The translations under genes were made by a program, and so were the position numbers. Of a DNA stretch of 64,000 nt, positions 40,744-62,330 are shown piece after piece. Positions within the stretch are counted from its first letter, which is position 1. Each line of letters begins with the position of its first letter. The stretch spans positions 1,986,300 to 2,050,299 of the forward strand of contig NC_089852.1 of the NCBI RefSeq assembly GCF_036373705.1. Direction: 5' to 3'. The notes beneath the pieces were generated by a model. The model worked only from the letters and a program-made list of their open reading frames with translations, was not told where the DNA came from and did no database searches. The stretch is from Amia ocellicauda. Taxonomy: Eukaryota > Chordata > Actinopteri > Amiiformes > Amiidae.

Positions 40744-43700
40744 ATGGCTAAGTGTAGAAGCATAATGGATGCTGGGCCGACACATCTCCTCCTATTGGCC
40801 ATACTGATCCACCAATCATCTGGCCAGGTCCTCGCTTCCTCCTCTCCCACCGCCAGGACCTTCGACACCAACCTCATTCCGCCTACAGATCATCAAAACC
40901 CTGCTCCATCAGCTTCCTCCAATGGGAACGCAGGACATGACCACTTAGGCCCGCCCCCTTCCTCTTCTCTGTTTGGCCAGAAGGAGCCGCCCGTCGAGGA
41001 TCTGGTGCCGCGATTGGCTGTGACTCCTGACATCTCCGTTTTAGGAAGTGGACAGGGAGACAGCATAGACTCTGCAGAGGGGCCACTGTTGCCCCCAGTG
41101 AAGGAGGACAGAACTGCAGCCACAGGGCCAGAGCTGGAGGAGGACACAGATGTCAACCAGGACCGTCCAACTGCTTCTCTCTCTCCCCTGCCCATCCCAG
41201 GGGTGCCCCAGAAACAGACCCAGGCTCGACCGCGGGGGGACCCCAGTACCCCAGTGCTGGTGGGTCGAGATCCGCCCACCCCAGTCTCCACCTCCCCCTC
41301 CCTGTCTCCCCTTCCCCTGCCACCCCCGTCCCAGGAGCCACAGATCCCTGCTGCTCCTCACACAGCAGGGAGCCCCCCCAAGACTGAGAGTCCAGACCTG
41401 GAGAGCGGCAAAGCAGTGCGGCCCCCTGCCCCCCCCCTGCCTGCCCCCCCCCTGCCTGCCCCCTTGGACCCCAGCAGCTCCCCCATCCAACGCGAGAGTC
41501 CTGCCAGCCCCTCGGCACGGCCTCCCACCAAGCCCCCCGTGGAAAGAGTGGGACTCACCATCACAGTGACTTCAGGACCACCCGGCCCTGGCCACACCTC
41601 CTCTGCCAGCGTTACAATGGGCACCACTCCGCCCGGGGGACGGAGGCTCGTTATCCCGAGCGACGGCCCACAGGTGCCAATCGCCACGGCCGCTCCCCTG
41701 ACGCAGGGAGCTGATTCGCCGACGGTCGGGACAGAGGCAGGGAGGGGGAACGGCCAGAGTTCTGCTGATGCCCCGGCGACGTGGGCGGGAGACCTGGCTG
41801 AATTCCAGCGCCAGGCTCAGACCCCCAGCCCGACCACAGCAGCCGCGGAGCCCCCCACTCCTGCCCCAACCCCCCCCCAGCCCAGCAGCACCCTGAGGTA
41901 CGCAGAGAGCAACACCCATGCCCCCTATAGCACCTCCCAGGAACTGCAGCCTCAGCCCACCCGCACCCGGACGACTCCGGCCAACCCCGAGCTCACGTCA
42001 CAGTCAGGTGACCAGGCCACCACCTCAACAGGTCTGACCCCCGTGTCAACACTGGCAACAACACTAACGGGGACAGAGCGGTTGTGGAGCAGAAGCCCCC
42101 CTCAGACAGGACACAGGGGCGAGAGAGGTGAGGGATACGCCCACAACACCCCCCATCACACACACACGCACTAACTGTCACTAACAAACTCCCCTCTCTC
42201 AGCATTCTGTTTATATTTTTTCCATTTCTGCTTCATAAGTTATGAAGCTTCATATAATTTCCACTTTGCATCTTCTTCCTTCTTTCTTTCTTTCTCCCTT
42301 TCATTCCTTCATTCCGTTGTGAGAGACTGTGTGTGTGTTGCGGTGGGCCACAGTATGATGTATATAGTATTCTGTGTGACACGCGTATTCCTGTCCCGTG
42401 TGCCAGGCCGGAACAGGACACGCATCGTTCCGGGCAGCAGGGAAACTGGAGGCAGCAGCACTGTGACGTTGTTGTTGCCCCTAACCACAGCCAATCAACA
42501 GACAAAGACAGGTGAGTAAACAGGAAGTGTGTGGAGGTGTGAGTTGTAGTCCTTCGTGGGGTACAACTGGCTGAACAAAAAAGAGAGGAAGGAAACAGAT
42601 AAAGAAAAAGAAGAAGAACAGAACCATGAAGGCTGATGCTGGCTGGGGCTCAGAGTCTGTGCCATCTTGTGACCATGGCGTCACCCCTCTCTGAGCCGTG
42701 CACAGACATTGAGCTTCCCGTCTCATGCCAGGGGGTCGGTCTGTTGGTGTTGTGGGTTTTGTCCCGGTGATGCTGACACTGTGTGGGTCCGACAGGCGCT
42801 GGGGGGGTGTCTGGGACAGGGGAGTGACCAGCACATACTGCAATACCAATGCTTTTAAGCTGGACTTCACTTTCTTCCAGCCATAGTGCGGGGGGGCCGC
42901 CGTCAGCCAGCCAGCCAGCCAGGGAAATGGAGAAGGAAGAGAGAAAGCGAGAAGGAGAGAATGAGAAAGAAGGAGGGGGTGGTTGGGGGTAGGGGGTGGG
43001 GGGATTCCAGGGCCTGACAACAGTTGCTGGAATGCAGAGGTGTGGGCTGGCAGGAGTGAGGGGAAAATATTCAGAGAGAGAGAGGGAGAGGGAGATCTGA
43101 CACACCACCACACTATAATACACACCAGATGGGCTGAGAGGGAGCGAGGGGGGGGGAGGGGAAAGGACACGAAAAAGAGTGAGATGGAGAGAGATTGTGG
43201 GGTGCAAGGGAGACGGACTGAGAGAGAGGGGGAGGGAGAGGTGCGACATGCCAGGGGGAGGGAGAGAGAGACACAGACACGCAGACAGACAGAGAGAGAC
43301 GAGGGGGTGTTCAGTGCTGTAATGGGGGGCGCGGCCAGAGCCGTGGGTCGGTGCTGCTGGCCGTGGTGGCTGTGGGCAGCCGGGCCTGCGGTGTGGTCAG
43401 CGTGTGTGAGGTCACACGTCACGCACAATGCTGTTCATACTTCTTAATAATAATAATAATAATAATAATAACTGTACTGTTACTACTAATACTGCCAATA
43501 ATAATAATACATCTTCCAGTTACTACCATTTCTACCACGACTGCTGCATAAGAATAATTATACAAATAACCGAAAGCAGTGTAGGAAGTGACCTTGTGCA
43601 ATTAAACATCCCTTTATAATTATTATTATTATTATTGAAGCTGAAGGACATTTGAACCAGGTCTTCACACTAACACACACTCTCACACAAAGACACACTC

Positions 43701-46700
43701 AAACACACTCACACACACACACACACACACCCCAGGTTGGTGTGCTGTCTCTGTCCCACCGGGTGCCAACCTTCACCTGACTGTGGCCGGAGTGGCAGGT
43801 CTGTCCCGGGACAGGGGGGTGTGGAGGGGTCATCGGGAGGTCAGTGCAGGGGTCAGCTGGAGGTCAGGAGAGGGATTAATGGAGTGTCTGCAGCGCTGTG
43901 TAAACACGGAGAGAGGGAGAGAGGAGGAGGACAGAGAGGGAATCGACAGAGAAAAAGAGAAAGTGGAGTGAGTTAGGTATAGATAAACAGAGTCATGGCG
44001 ATGGAGAGGCAGAGAGAGGAGGAGTGGAGTGGGAGGGCGGATGAGAGCAGGCTGTTCTCTCTCTCGCTCCCTCTCTCTCTCTGTCCTGTTGTGATGTTCT
44101 TGCTTTTTGGCTCATAATTTATTGATTTCTGGGCTGCCGTCTCCTGTGTGTGACCCAGAGTGTGGTAGGGGAATGAGCTGGATAGGGATGGGGTGGAGTA
44201 GAGGGAGAAAACAGGGCACAAAGAAAAAAGGGAGGGAGAAAGAGGGGAAGGGAGAAGGAGAGGTGGAAATAAGAGGGAAAAAATTACAGACGCAGAACAG
44301 AAGAAAAGAGAGAGAGAGAGGGGGGAGGGCGAGTGAAATAGTGAAAGCGAGAGATGAGAAAAACAGAACAGATCCTGCTGCCTCTCTTCCTCCCTCGCTC
44401 CCTGACTCCCTCTCTCTGTGTGCGAGTGTGGGATGCGGTGCCAAGCAGACGTAGTAAATCCTGCTCTGATTACTGCAGGAAACAGTCTCACTCCAGAACA
44501 GCACCGCACAGCCCACACTGCCCACACCACACAACAGCACAGCACACTACAACACAGTGACACAGCACAGCACACTTACAGCACAGCACTACAGCACAGC
44601 ACTACAGCACAGCACAGCACAGCACAGCACACTGCAGCACTACAGCACAGCACACTTACAGCACAGCACTACAGCACAGCACTACAGCACAGCACACTTA
44701 CAGCACAGCACTACAGCACAGCACAGCACAGCACTATACAGCACAGTGACACAGCACAGCACACTTACAGCACAGCACTACAGCACAGCACTACAGCACA
44801 GTGACACAGCACAGCACAGCACTACAGCACAGCACTACAGCACAGCACTACAGCACAGCACAGCATAGCACTATACAGCACAGTGACACAGCACAGCACA
44901 GCAATATACAGCACAGCACAGCACAGCACTATACAGCACAGTGACACAGCACAGCACACTTACAGCACAGCACTACAGCACAGCACAGCATAGCACTATA
45001 CAGCACAGTGACACAGCACAGCACAGCATAGCAATATACAGCACAGCACAGCACAGCACAGCACTATACAGCACAGTGACACAGCACAGCACACTTACAG
45101 CACAGCACTACAGCACAGCACACTTACAGCACAGCACTACAGCACAGCACTACAGCACAGCACAGCACAGCACTATACAGCACAGTGACACAGCACAGCA
45201 CACTGCAGCACTACAGCACAGCACAGCACAGCAATATACAGCACAGCACTACAGCACAGCAATATACAGCACAGCACAGCACAGCACTATACAGCACAGT
45301 GACACAGCACAGCACACTTACAGCACAGCACTACAGCACAGCACTACAGCACAGCACAGCACAGCACTATACAGCACAGTGACACAGCACAGCACACTTA
45401 CAGCACAGCACTACAGCACAGCACTACAGCACAGCACACTTACAGCACAGCACTACAGCACAGCACTACAGCACAGCACAGCACAGCACTATACAGCACA
45501 GTGACACAGCACAGCACTACAGCACAGCACAGCACAGCAATATACAGCACAGCACTACAGCACAGCACTATACAGCACAGTGACACAGCACACTACTGTA
45601 CAGCACTAGAGTGGAATGGAACTTAATGGAATCAAGGTGCTGACATCCCACAGCAGCCTGATTATAAAGGGATAATAAAGTATAAAGTGCCTTGCAGGAG
45701 CTGAGAGGGGCGGGAGGCTTAGACTGGAAGAGATTAGAGGGAGAGAGAGAGAGAGAGAGAGAGAGGCGGGGGGCGGACTTGAGCAGCTCAGTGTATCGGC
45801 GCTGGGCTATTGTTCCTCAGACTGACCACAGACCGACAGACCTGCTCTGAACCCCGGCTAGACTGCCGCCCCCCCACTCCCACCCACCGAGCTGCTGTGG
45901 ATTTACTTTTTCATATACAAAGGATTTTTTCTTTTTTCTTTCTGTTTTTGTACAGCCAGGAATTTGATCAAACTTATAAGTCAGCATCTTGTCTCCTGAG
46001 AGAGAGAGATAGAGCTAAAATAAAATAAAAACAGTGATTTTTGTGTTGTCATGACACAAATTTTGATACAAACAACAAATATGATTTATATTCTACTTTA
46101 TTTTATTTCAATGTGTACGATATTTGTTCCACTGTATCTTGTATTGCTATGTTTGTTTTGTTTGATAGAACATTTGTATCTGCTTTGGCAATAATTTGAT
46201 CGGTCATGCCAATAAAGCACCTTTGAATTTGAATTTGAATTGAGAGAGAGGGATACGGATGGAAAGCAAGGGAGAGAAGGGGCAGAGACGAGAGTGAGGG
46301 AAGGAGAAGGGGAGGGGATGTAAAGGAAGGAAGCAGAGAGGGAGAGAGGGAGACGATTGTGATAAAGAAGGTGTGGGAGTTATTGAGCAGAGGTGAATTA
46401 GAAGGATACACACACATACTGACAGACTGATACTCTCACACACACATTCACACTCACACACACTGACACACTGATACTAACACAAGCTGACACTGGCCGC
46501 CCGTGTGTCCGAGTGTGAGCAGCCCAGGCAGTGTAGTGTTGTGTTGGTCAGTGTGTGCGGTACTCGCTGTGCTGTGTGAGTGTGCGGCGCTGCTGTGAGT
46601 GGGCACTCAACAATCTCACACTCAGAGGGGAGTGGGATATTAATAGAGCGGGGGCGGGGGGGCAACACATCTCACTCCATTGCTCGATTCCTCAGCTGAT

Positions 46701-49469
46701 GTCACTCCTTGGCAATGCACAGCTGACAGCCCGGCCCGTTCCAATCAAGACAGGGTCTGTGTGTCTCTGCGGTTCAGCACAGGGAGCACAGCACACACAG
46801 ACTCATCACACCTGTCAGTGTGTCTGTGTGAGTGTGTGTGTGTCTGTATGTGTAGTAGTGTGTGTGTCTGTGTGTGTGTGTGTGTGTCTGTATGTGTAGT
46901 AGTGTGTGTGTCTGTGTGTGTGTGTGGTAGTAGCGTATATGTGAGTGTGTGTGTAGTAGTGTGTGTGTGTAGTAGTGTATGTGTGTAGGTGTGTGTGTGT
47001 GTAGTAGTAGCGTATATGTGAGTGTATGTGTAGTAGTGTGTGTGTCTGTGTGTGTCTGTATGTGTGTGTGTAGTAGTAGCGTATATGTGAGTGTGTGTGT
47101 AGTAGTGTGTGTGTGTAGTAGTGTATGTGTGTAGGTGTGTGTGTGTGTGTAGCAGTGTGTGAGTGTGAGTGTGAGTGTGAATGTGTGTGCGTACCTCCTG
47201 GTGTCTGCTGGCCCTCAGTGTCAAGCTGTTGCTTTGCTCTGGTCTGGCTCTGACATCACTGCGCTGCCCTCTGCAGGGGGAAGACGGCATTGCAGGGCTG
47301 CTTCCTGTGTTCTGTTACACTGGAGTTGGCTGTTTGTTTTCACTTCTCTTTTTTCAATTTATAATTCTCTCTCTCTGTCTCTTCGCAGCACGAACACAGA
47401 GCACCCTCTCCACATCCCCGCCACCATCATCATCGCCATCTTCCTCTTCTGCACCCCTGAGGCCAGGGGGGGGGCGGGCGCTCGATCTTGACGGGAACGA
47501 CACTGCGGCCGTTGCGTCGGTGCCCCTGGGCCGGCCGGTGGTGGCGCCCTCCCCTTCGGCACTGATGCCCTCCTCCCCTTCAGCTCCCCCCTGTATGAGG
47601 ACGGGCGCAGGGGGACCCTGCATGCTGCCCCCCAACCGCACGGCACTGCTGTGGGCTGACCTGCGCCGCACGCTGTCCTTTGCCTGGGAGATGCACGTCT
47701 ATGGCTCCGCCTCCCTCTTCCTGCTGCTGTCCCTGGGGGGGCTGCTGGGGCTGCTGCTGCCCCCGCCCCCGGGAGTGTGCGGCACCCCCCGCGGCTGCCT
47801 GGCGCTGACCAACACCCTGCTGCTGCTGGCCGGCGCGGTGCGGGCAGCCTATCTGTTCACCGACCCGTACGGCACGCGGGAGCTGCTGACCCAGCCGGCC
47901 ATGGTGGCGCTGCACAACCTGCCCTTCCCGCTGCTGCTCTGGGCCCTGGCGGCGCTCTGCCTGCTGGCTGTGGAGGCGGCGGGGGTCAGCGTGCTCCCTG
48001 CTGGGCTGCAGCGCCCCCCCCTGGCCGCCGTGCTGGCGCTGCTGCACTGCACCGTCCAGACAGCGGCCGACTTCCTGTCCCAGGCACTGAGCCCCGCGGT
48101 GCCGGCTGTGCTGCAGGCACTGTCTGTGGCCTGGGGCTGCAGCCTGTGCGTGGGCTTCCTGTTCTGCGTGTTCCCCCGGCTGCGCTACCGTACCGCACCC
48201 CCGGCCCTGGGAGGAGCAGGGGCAAGGGAGGAGGCGGGGGGCTGCGGGGCAGGGGGGCGGCGGCAGCTGCGTGTGCTGGCGCGGGTGCTGTGCGTGTGCG
48301 CGGTACTGGGCGCGCTGTGCTGTGGGCTGCAGGTGCAGGCTGCGCTCTGGCTGGCCGGGCTGCTGGGTGACCGGCGCCGCTTCACCTGGGCCTGGTGGCT
48401 CGGCCAGTTCTGCGGCCGCCTGCTGGAGCTGGGCTGGGCCTCCTGCATGCTACTGCTGGCGTCTCGGCCCTTCTGGTGCCCGGCACAGGAGAGAGGGAGG
48501 AGCCGGGGGGCAGGGGAGGAGGAGGAAGAGGGCAGGGCAGGGAGGGCCTCCTCCTCCTCTTCCTCCTCGCACACCTGCTGGGCGAAGATCCTACAGTGCG
48601 CCCGCGGCCGGCAGCGCCGGAAGGCTGAGAGCAACGGGGTGTCTGGGTCCAATGGAGGGGGAGGGACTGGTTCTGCAGAGCTCCCCAACAACCAGGCGCA
48701 CCAGGACCGGGCCGGCGCAGACATCAGTAAGAGCCTGATCCGGAACCGGGCGGAGGCACTGCCCCTGCGCAGCCTGAAGGACATCAACAGCAGCGCCGGC
48801 CACAGCCAGCAGGGCGGCTCCACAGGCTCCCTGCAGTGGCCAGGGGGGGGCGCCCTACTGCACCGCTCCCTCAGCAGCCTGAGCCTGGAGAAGGAGAGGG
48901 GCAGGGAGTCTATCTTGTCCCTGACTGATTTTGACCTGCGCCCCCCCTCCCCCATCGACCTGAGCCGCAGCATCGACGAGGCACTGCACCTGGTGCGAGG
49001 CGGCCTGTTCAGCCCCCGTCCGCCACCCTCCCCGCCGCCGTCCCCCCCTACCCACTCCGTCTCGCCACCCCCCGGCCCCTGCCAGCCACTGCTGTCCCCC
49101 GGCGCCCCCCCCACCTGGCCCCGGCGCTCCAGCGAGCCCCAGCTGTGGCGAGAGGGGGAGGTCGGGGGCGCAGAGATGTTGGCAGCGACGCAGGCAGCGG
49201 GAGGCGCTCCGCACATACCCCCTCCCGCGGGAGAGGCTGCAGCCGAGCCCCGCATCGTGCCCCCCTCCCTCTCCTGTCCCGTGTCGCTCACGGCCTCCCG
49301 CTGGCCCCCTCGGCCCCGCCCGCGCCCGCTCCGCACCGGGGACGACACCCTGCCCTTCCTGCCCCGCGAGGAAAGACCAGAGGAGGGTGTCCCCCACAGC
49401 CAGGCGAGACGCAGCCACAGGTCCCAGCCCGACTCGGTCAGCGTCTGCAGCGACACCATCGACCTGTGA
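40744..49469 (+). CDS. PRRT3: PRRT3-like proline-rich multipass membrane protein (3 coding exons, 1,189 aa)
   Basis: Exons 40744-42127, 42407-42511, 47389-49469 join with matching phase 1 junctions. An acceptor (CCTTACACAG) ends at 40,660, so the 5' UTR is split; a two-codon uORF (ATG GAG TGA) is at 40,664. Residues 1-28 look like a signal peptide (LLLLAILIHQSSGQ). Up to about residue 600 the chain is low-complexity and Pro/Thr/Ser-rich, presumably extracellular. The last exon then encodes about six or seven hydrophobic helices, from YGSASLFLLLSLGGLLGLLL to LLELGWASCMLLLASRPFWC. A cytoplasmic tail follows, with a conserved PPSPIDLSRSIDEAL motif and Pro-rich runs. This is the domain shared by PRRT3 and PRRT4. 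PRRT3 is favoured because OGG1 is nearby, as in human 3p25. Its biochemical role is unknown. It is longer than human PRRT3 (981 aa), mainly in the Pro-rich part. Confidence 0.82.
43447..43640. repeat. (AAT)n microsatellites and AT-rich sequence
   Basis: AATAAT runs at 43,447-43,470 and shorter ones near 43,500 and 43,618, within PRRT3 intron between coding exons 2 and 3. Confidence 0.8.
44521..45600. repeat. ACAGCACAGCACT minisatellite, 1.1 kb
   Basis: Built from ACAGC, ACT/ATATACAGC and GTGACACAGC blocks with a higher-order order such as CACTTACAGCACAGCACTAC, AGCACAGCACTATACAGCAC, AGTGACACAGCACAGCACAC. It lies in the large PRRT3 intron. Long Gln-His-Ser-Thr frames across it are artefacts. 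Confidence 0.95.
46040..46242 (+). mobile_element. L2-type LINE 3' tail
   Basis: Ends in TCATGCCAATAAAGCACCTT followed by TGAATTTGAATTTGAATTG. This is the typical fish L2-clade end: AATAAAGC plus short TTTGAA repeats. The 5' limit is not sharp. Confidence 0.65.
46815..47165. repeat. GT-rich minisatellite with TAGTAGTGTGTG units
   Basis: Alternating (GT)n, GTAGTAG and GTATATGTGAGTGT blocks just upstream of the PRRT3 last exon; a roughly 110-140 base higher-order unit is repeated. Confidence 0.85.
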
Positions 49470-49542
49470 GTGACCTCTGACCTCCCAACTCTGCGCCCCC
49501 AGGTCGTGACACCTCCACGAGCAAGACAGACGTCAAAATTAA

Positions 49543-49563
49543 AATAAATAACTAAATAATAAA
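49543..49563 (+). terminator. PRRT3: poly(A) signals of PRRT3
   Basis: Two AATAAA hexamers at 49,543-49,548 and 49,558-49,563, about 75-95 bases after the PRRT3 stop codon. The 3' UTR would be very short, so more distal sites may also be used. Confidence 0.5.
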
Positions 49564-49569
49564 GACAAA

Positions 49570-50620
49570 GACCGTGGAGCGCAGGTGTGCTGGCAGGGCG
49601 GGGGGGCACATCTCAGTCCACTGTGTCCCTCCGATTGTCTGACCCCCTCAGTCCGGCAGTGAGAAACATCCCCCGCAGTCCCGAGGAGCCCGACTTGGTT
49701 ATTTGAAGACATTTTTTGTATTTTCTATCATGAAAGACGATTGATTTTATGTTTGTCCATAATCAAAACACATGGCTGTGTTATTTTGCTCCGGGGGGGT
49801 CTGTCAGAGAGCAATCCGGTGTGTGTGTGGGGGGAGCATTTCAACTCGCATCGTTCATAATGATCATTTCAAATGATAATGATGACAACAGACAACGATA
49901 GTGATTTTGGATCGCAGAGATTGCGTAAGTAGCTGGGTCTGAAAACCGGCTAGGAAATTTGGGCAAGAGAAAGTAAGAGAGAGAGAGAAAGAGGAAAAAG
50001 AGAAAGTATGAAAAAAAAAACTGCAGTGACTCTGACACTCTGAGTGTGTCCTGCTCAGACACGCATCGGCACACCCTGATGCCTCTATACAGACGCACAT
50101 ACTGTACATACGATGAAAGACACACATATGATATAAACAGTGCACTACACCACTCTAAACTGAGTATTACTTTTCTAATAGAAGAAAAAAGCAATAAACA
50201 CGGTGGTGTCCCGTGTACAGAGAGAGAGAGAGAGACATTGCTCATTTTTTAAGAGGAAAGGAAGAAGGGATTTGGATGTGTGAAAGACAATCCCGATTTC
50301 ATCCCCCAGTCCATTGTTCACCGCAGCGTATGGGTTGTGTGTTTCCCGCTGCAGCTGCACAGAGGAGCGGGGCGGGGGGGCGTCCGGGCGTTTATTTGGG
50401 GGGGAGGGGGGGACAATAATCCTCCTCTCTGGGCTCCACATCTGTATATCATTCATATTTTTGTAAATGTATTTTTGTGGTACAACCGTATATCTGTTAA
50501 AAAAAATAATACACTTTAAAAAAAATAACCAATAAACAGTCAACCCAACAGTCTATGTATCTCTCGTTCTTTCTGTGTATCTCTCTCTCTCTCTAAATGT
50601 ACATAAGGGAACGTCCTACT
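49570..50620. other. spacer after PRRT3, no gene recognised
   Basis: Unique-looking sequence that may include long PRRT3 3' UTR; a further AATAAA lies near 50,530. Small GA/CT runs occur at 49,976 and 50,220. No coding frame is recognised. Confidence 0.4.
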
Positions 50621-50624
50621 GAGA

Positions 50625-51000
50625 GACTGAGGAACTGAACCTTTTCACCTGGAACAGAGGAGACTACGTGGGGACTTGATCCAAGTCTTCAAAATCATGA
50701 AAGGCATCGACCACATCAAACCAGAGGAGCTTTTCCAGATCAGCAGGGACACTCGCACCCGGGGACACAAATGGAAATTGGGCTTCAAGGCATTCAAGAC
50801 AGAAAACAGGAGACACTTCTTCACACAGAGAGGCGTCACAATCTGAACAAACTCCCCAGCGATGTGGCTGAAGAGACAATTTGGGAACATTCAAAAACAG
50901 ACTGGATAGGATCCTTGATCACTTAGTTATTAATGGACACCAAACGAGCACGATGGGGCGAATGGCCTCCTCTCGACTGGACACTGTCTTATGTTCTTCT
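50625..51000 (+). mobile_element. CR1-type LINE, decayed ORF2 C-terminus and 3' end
   Basis: Conceptual translation gives LEQRRLRGDLIQVFKIMKG, then a short divergent stretch and RTRGHKWKLGFKA, then RRHFFTQRG, the well-known end of CR1-clade reverse transcriptase ORFs (LRGDLI, TRGH, FF.QR). The frame is broken by a stop and a shift just after this. It ends with the tail GGACACCAAACGAGCACGAT and TTATGTTCTT. Two shorter tails of the same family are at 6.6 kb and 22.8 kb. Confidence 0.8.
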
Positions 51001-51149
51001 TATAACAATAGAAGTTACAACATAGAATCTATCCCTTGAACGTCCTCAGGTCCAATGAGACGGCGCTGGAATACGTTCCCTGTCTGGATGTGTGTGTTTG
51101 TGTCAGTCCAGCAGGCGTGTGGTCCTGCAGTGAGTTGTGTTCGCTCATG

Positions 51150-51325
51150 TGATCGGGCAGCAGTGTGTGCAGCAGTCAGGGCTCTGGACTTCTAACCGGA
51201 GGGCTGTGGGTTCAGTCCCAGGTGGGGGGCACTGCTGTTGTACCCTTGTGTGCCTAGATTGCTCTGGTACAAACACAGCTCTATAAATGGGTCATTGCAT
51301 GCAACCCTGGGTAAAGACGTCCACT
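51150..51325 (+). mobile_element. tRNA-derived SINE, nearly full length
   Basis: The 5' head is tRNA-like with a B box, GGTTCAGTCC, at 51,209-51,218 and an A-box-like stretch about 45 bases upstream. The middle (CACTGCTGTTGTACCCTTGT, CTATAAATGGGTCATTGCAT) and the tail (CCCTGGGTAAAGACGTCCAC) match the family whose 3' ends appear at 20.6 kb and 59.1 kb. It is diverged, so not recently active. Confidence 0.75.
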
Positions 51326-51479
51326 CAGAAATATAACAACAATTAACCCTTCATGAACCCCGACACCGCTCAGGTCATTACTGCACGGACACACGTCAAA
51401 CAGTTGCTCCTGAAACAATGCCCTGCAGACACCAACACATACACAACGCAATGTGTTTCTGTCACCATAGCCTTCTGGC

Positions 51480-51658
51480 ATTTTATTAAAAACTGCAAAG
51501 TCAATTCACAGAATAAATGTGTTCAATCCCCCCGCCCCCCACCACCGCCACCAGTAGAAATACAATACAGTGCAATTAAACTCAGGAAAATACAAAACGA
51601 TACAATACAGTGTCATAAAATAAAACAACGCCCCCCCCAGACGCACACTGACTCACTC

Positions 51659-51690
<32 letters not shown>

Positions 51691-52517
51691 TCTCTCTCTG
51701 CACCGTCTCTCCTATGCGAACAGGGTTGTAATGGGGGGCTCAACAGCCTCTGGTCCCCGTCCCTCCAAAGCACTCTCTCCAACAAACACTTCAGCCGTGC
51801 TCTCAGCTGGACTCCTGTCAAACACTTTATTTACACACACATCACTATAAATGAGTATCTCTCTGTCCTGGCCTCTCCCTCTCCACAGCAATATATTTCA
51901 GCGGACAATCCCCGCTGAGCGTGCAACAGAACTTTGTGTTTTTTGGAGCGTCGAAGAAGATGCTTAATCAGTGCATCGCTGTAAGTTGTGGGTCACGCGT
52001 GTCTTTCCAATGTGCAGAGCCTATGAGCTCCCGTGCAATTTTCATCAACTTTATGGCTTTTCTGGTTCTGCCTCTTCCCCGCTCTCCTCCAGCATCATCA
52101 TCATCATAAAATGTGATTTTCACTCAACTGTAGTGCAATGTGCAACTATTAATCTTATTAAAATAATTATCATCATTAATAATCATTAATACCCAAATAA
52201 TTAATTAATTTCTGATATATATTTATTTTTTTCTGACTCAGCCGTGTGATAATCCTGTGAGACATGAGGAAGAGTCCGTCCCATAAGCTGCAGCCAACAG
52301 ACTAGGACTTTAAATAAAGGACAGTCTCACACATGCTGCCTGCTGGGGGGGGAGAGGGGGAGACCTGGAGTGACAGCAGTCCACCACCCCCTCCTCCTGT
52401 GGGGGTCCGTGGCCGGGACGTCCTGCGCTGTGGTACCTGAGAATCGAGCCGCGGAGACACGAGCCCATGGTGCGCCACTGCTGGCCCGGGAGACAGGGGG
52501 GTGGTGGGGGTGGAAGG
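51480..52517 (-). other. PFKFB4: PFKFB4 3' UTR and downstream region
   Basis: Minus-strand AATAAA hexamers at 52,222-52,227, 51,826-51,831 and 51,482-51,487 offer possible ends at about 0.3, 0.7 and 1.0 kb after the stop codon. A CA microsatellite lies at 51,662-51,690 and AT-rich sequence at 52,090-52,230. No other gene is recognised. Confidence 0.5.
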
Positions 52518-62131
<9,614 letters not shown>

Positions 62132-62330
62132 GGTGGCTGTGGACCGAGGAGCCGCCGCTGCTGCTGCACCGCCAGTCCGCCCGCGTCTCCCCGCAGCGCC
62201 GGAGCCGCCGCTCTTATAGGCCGCGCCTGCGCACACCGAGCCCGGAATAGCGCCGCTACCGTAAACCCCCGACACCAGGCGCAGCGCGTTTCCAGCTGCT
62301 CACAACCCCGAGGGGAAAGAGCGACTGATC
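62132..62330 (-). promoter_or_regulatory. PFKFB4: PFKFB4 core promoter with TATA box
   Basis: On the minus strand CCTATAAGAG places TATAAG at 62,218-62,213, about 85 bases before the ATG. This predicts a start near 62,185 and a 5' UTR of roughly 55 bases. The surrounding 61,600-62,300 is CpG-rich. No clear hypoxia element cluster was seen close by, although mammalian PFKFB4 is hypoxia-induced. Confidence 0.55.

Noticed and set aside
43310-43410. Possible extra PRRT3 exon (MGGAARAVGRCCWPWW...)
   Set aside because: No convincing acceptor and it would break the matching phase between the exons ending at 42,511 and starting at 47,389.
44418-45504. Plus-strand frames with repeated TAQHYSTALQHS
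   Set aside because: Frame-open only because the ACAGC minisatellite lacks stops; not protein-like.
48185-49609. A 474-residue minus-strand frame opposite PRRT3
   Set aside because: Antisense of the GC-rich PRRT3 last exon; stays open because of base composition.
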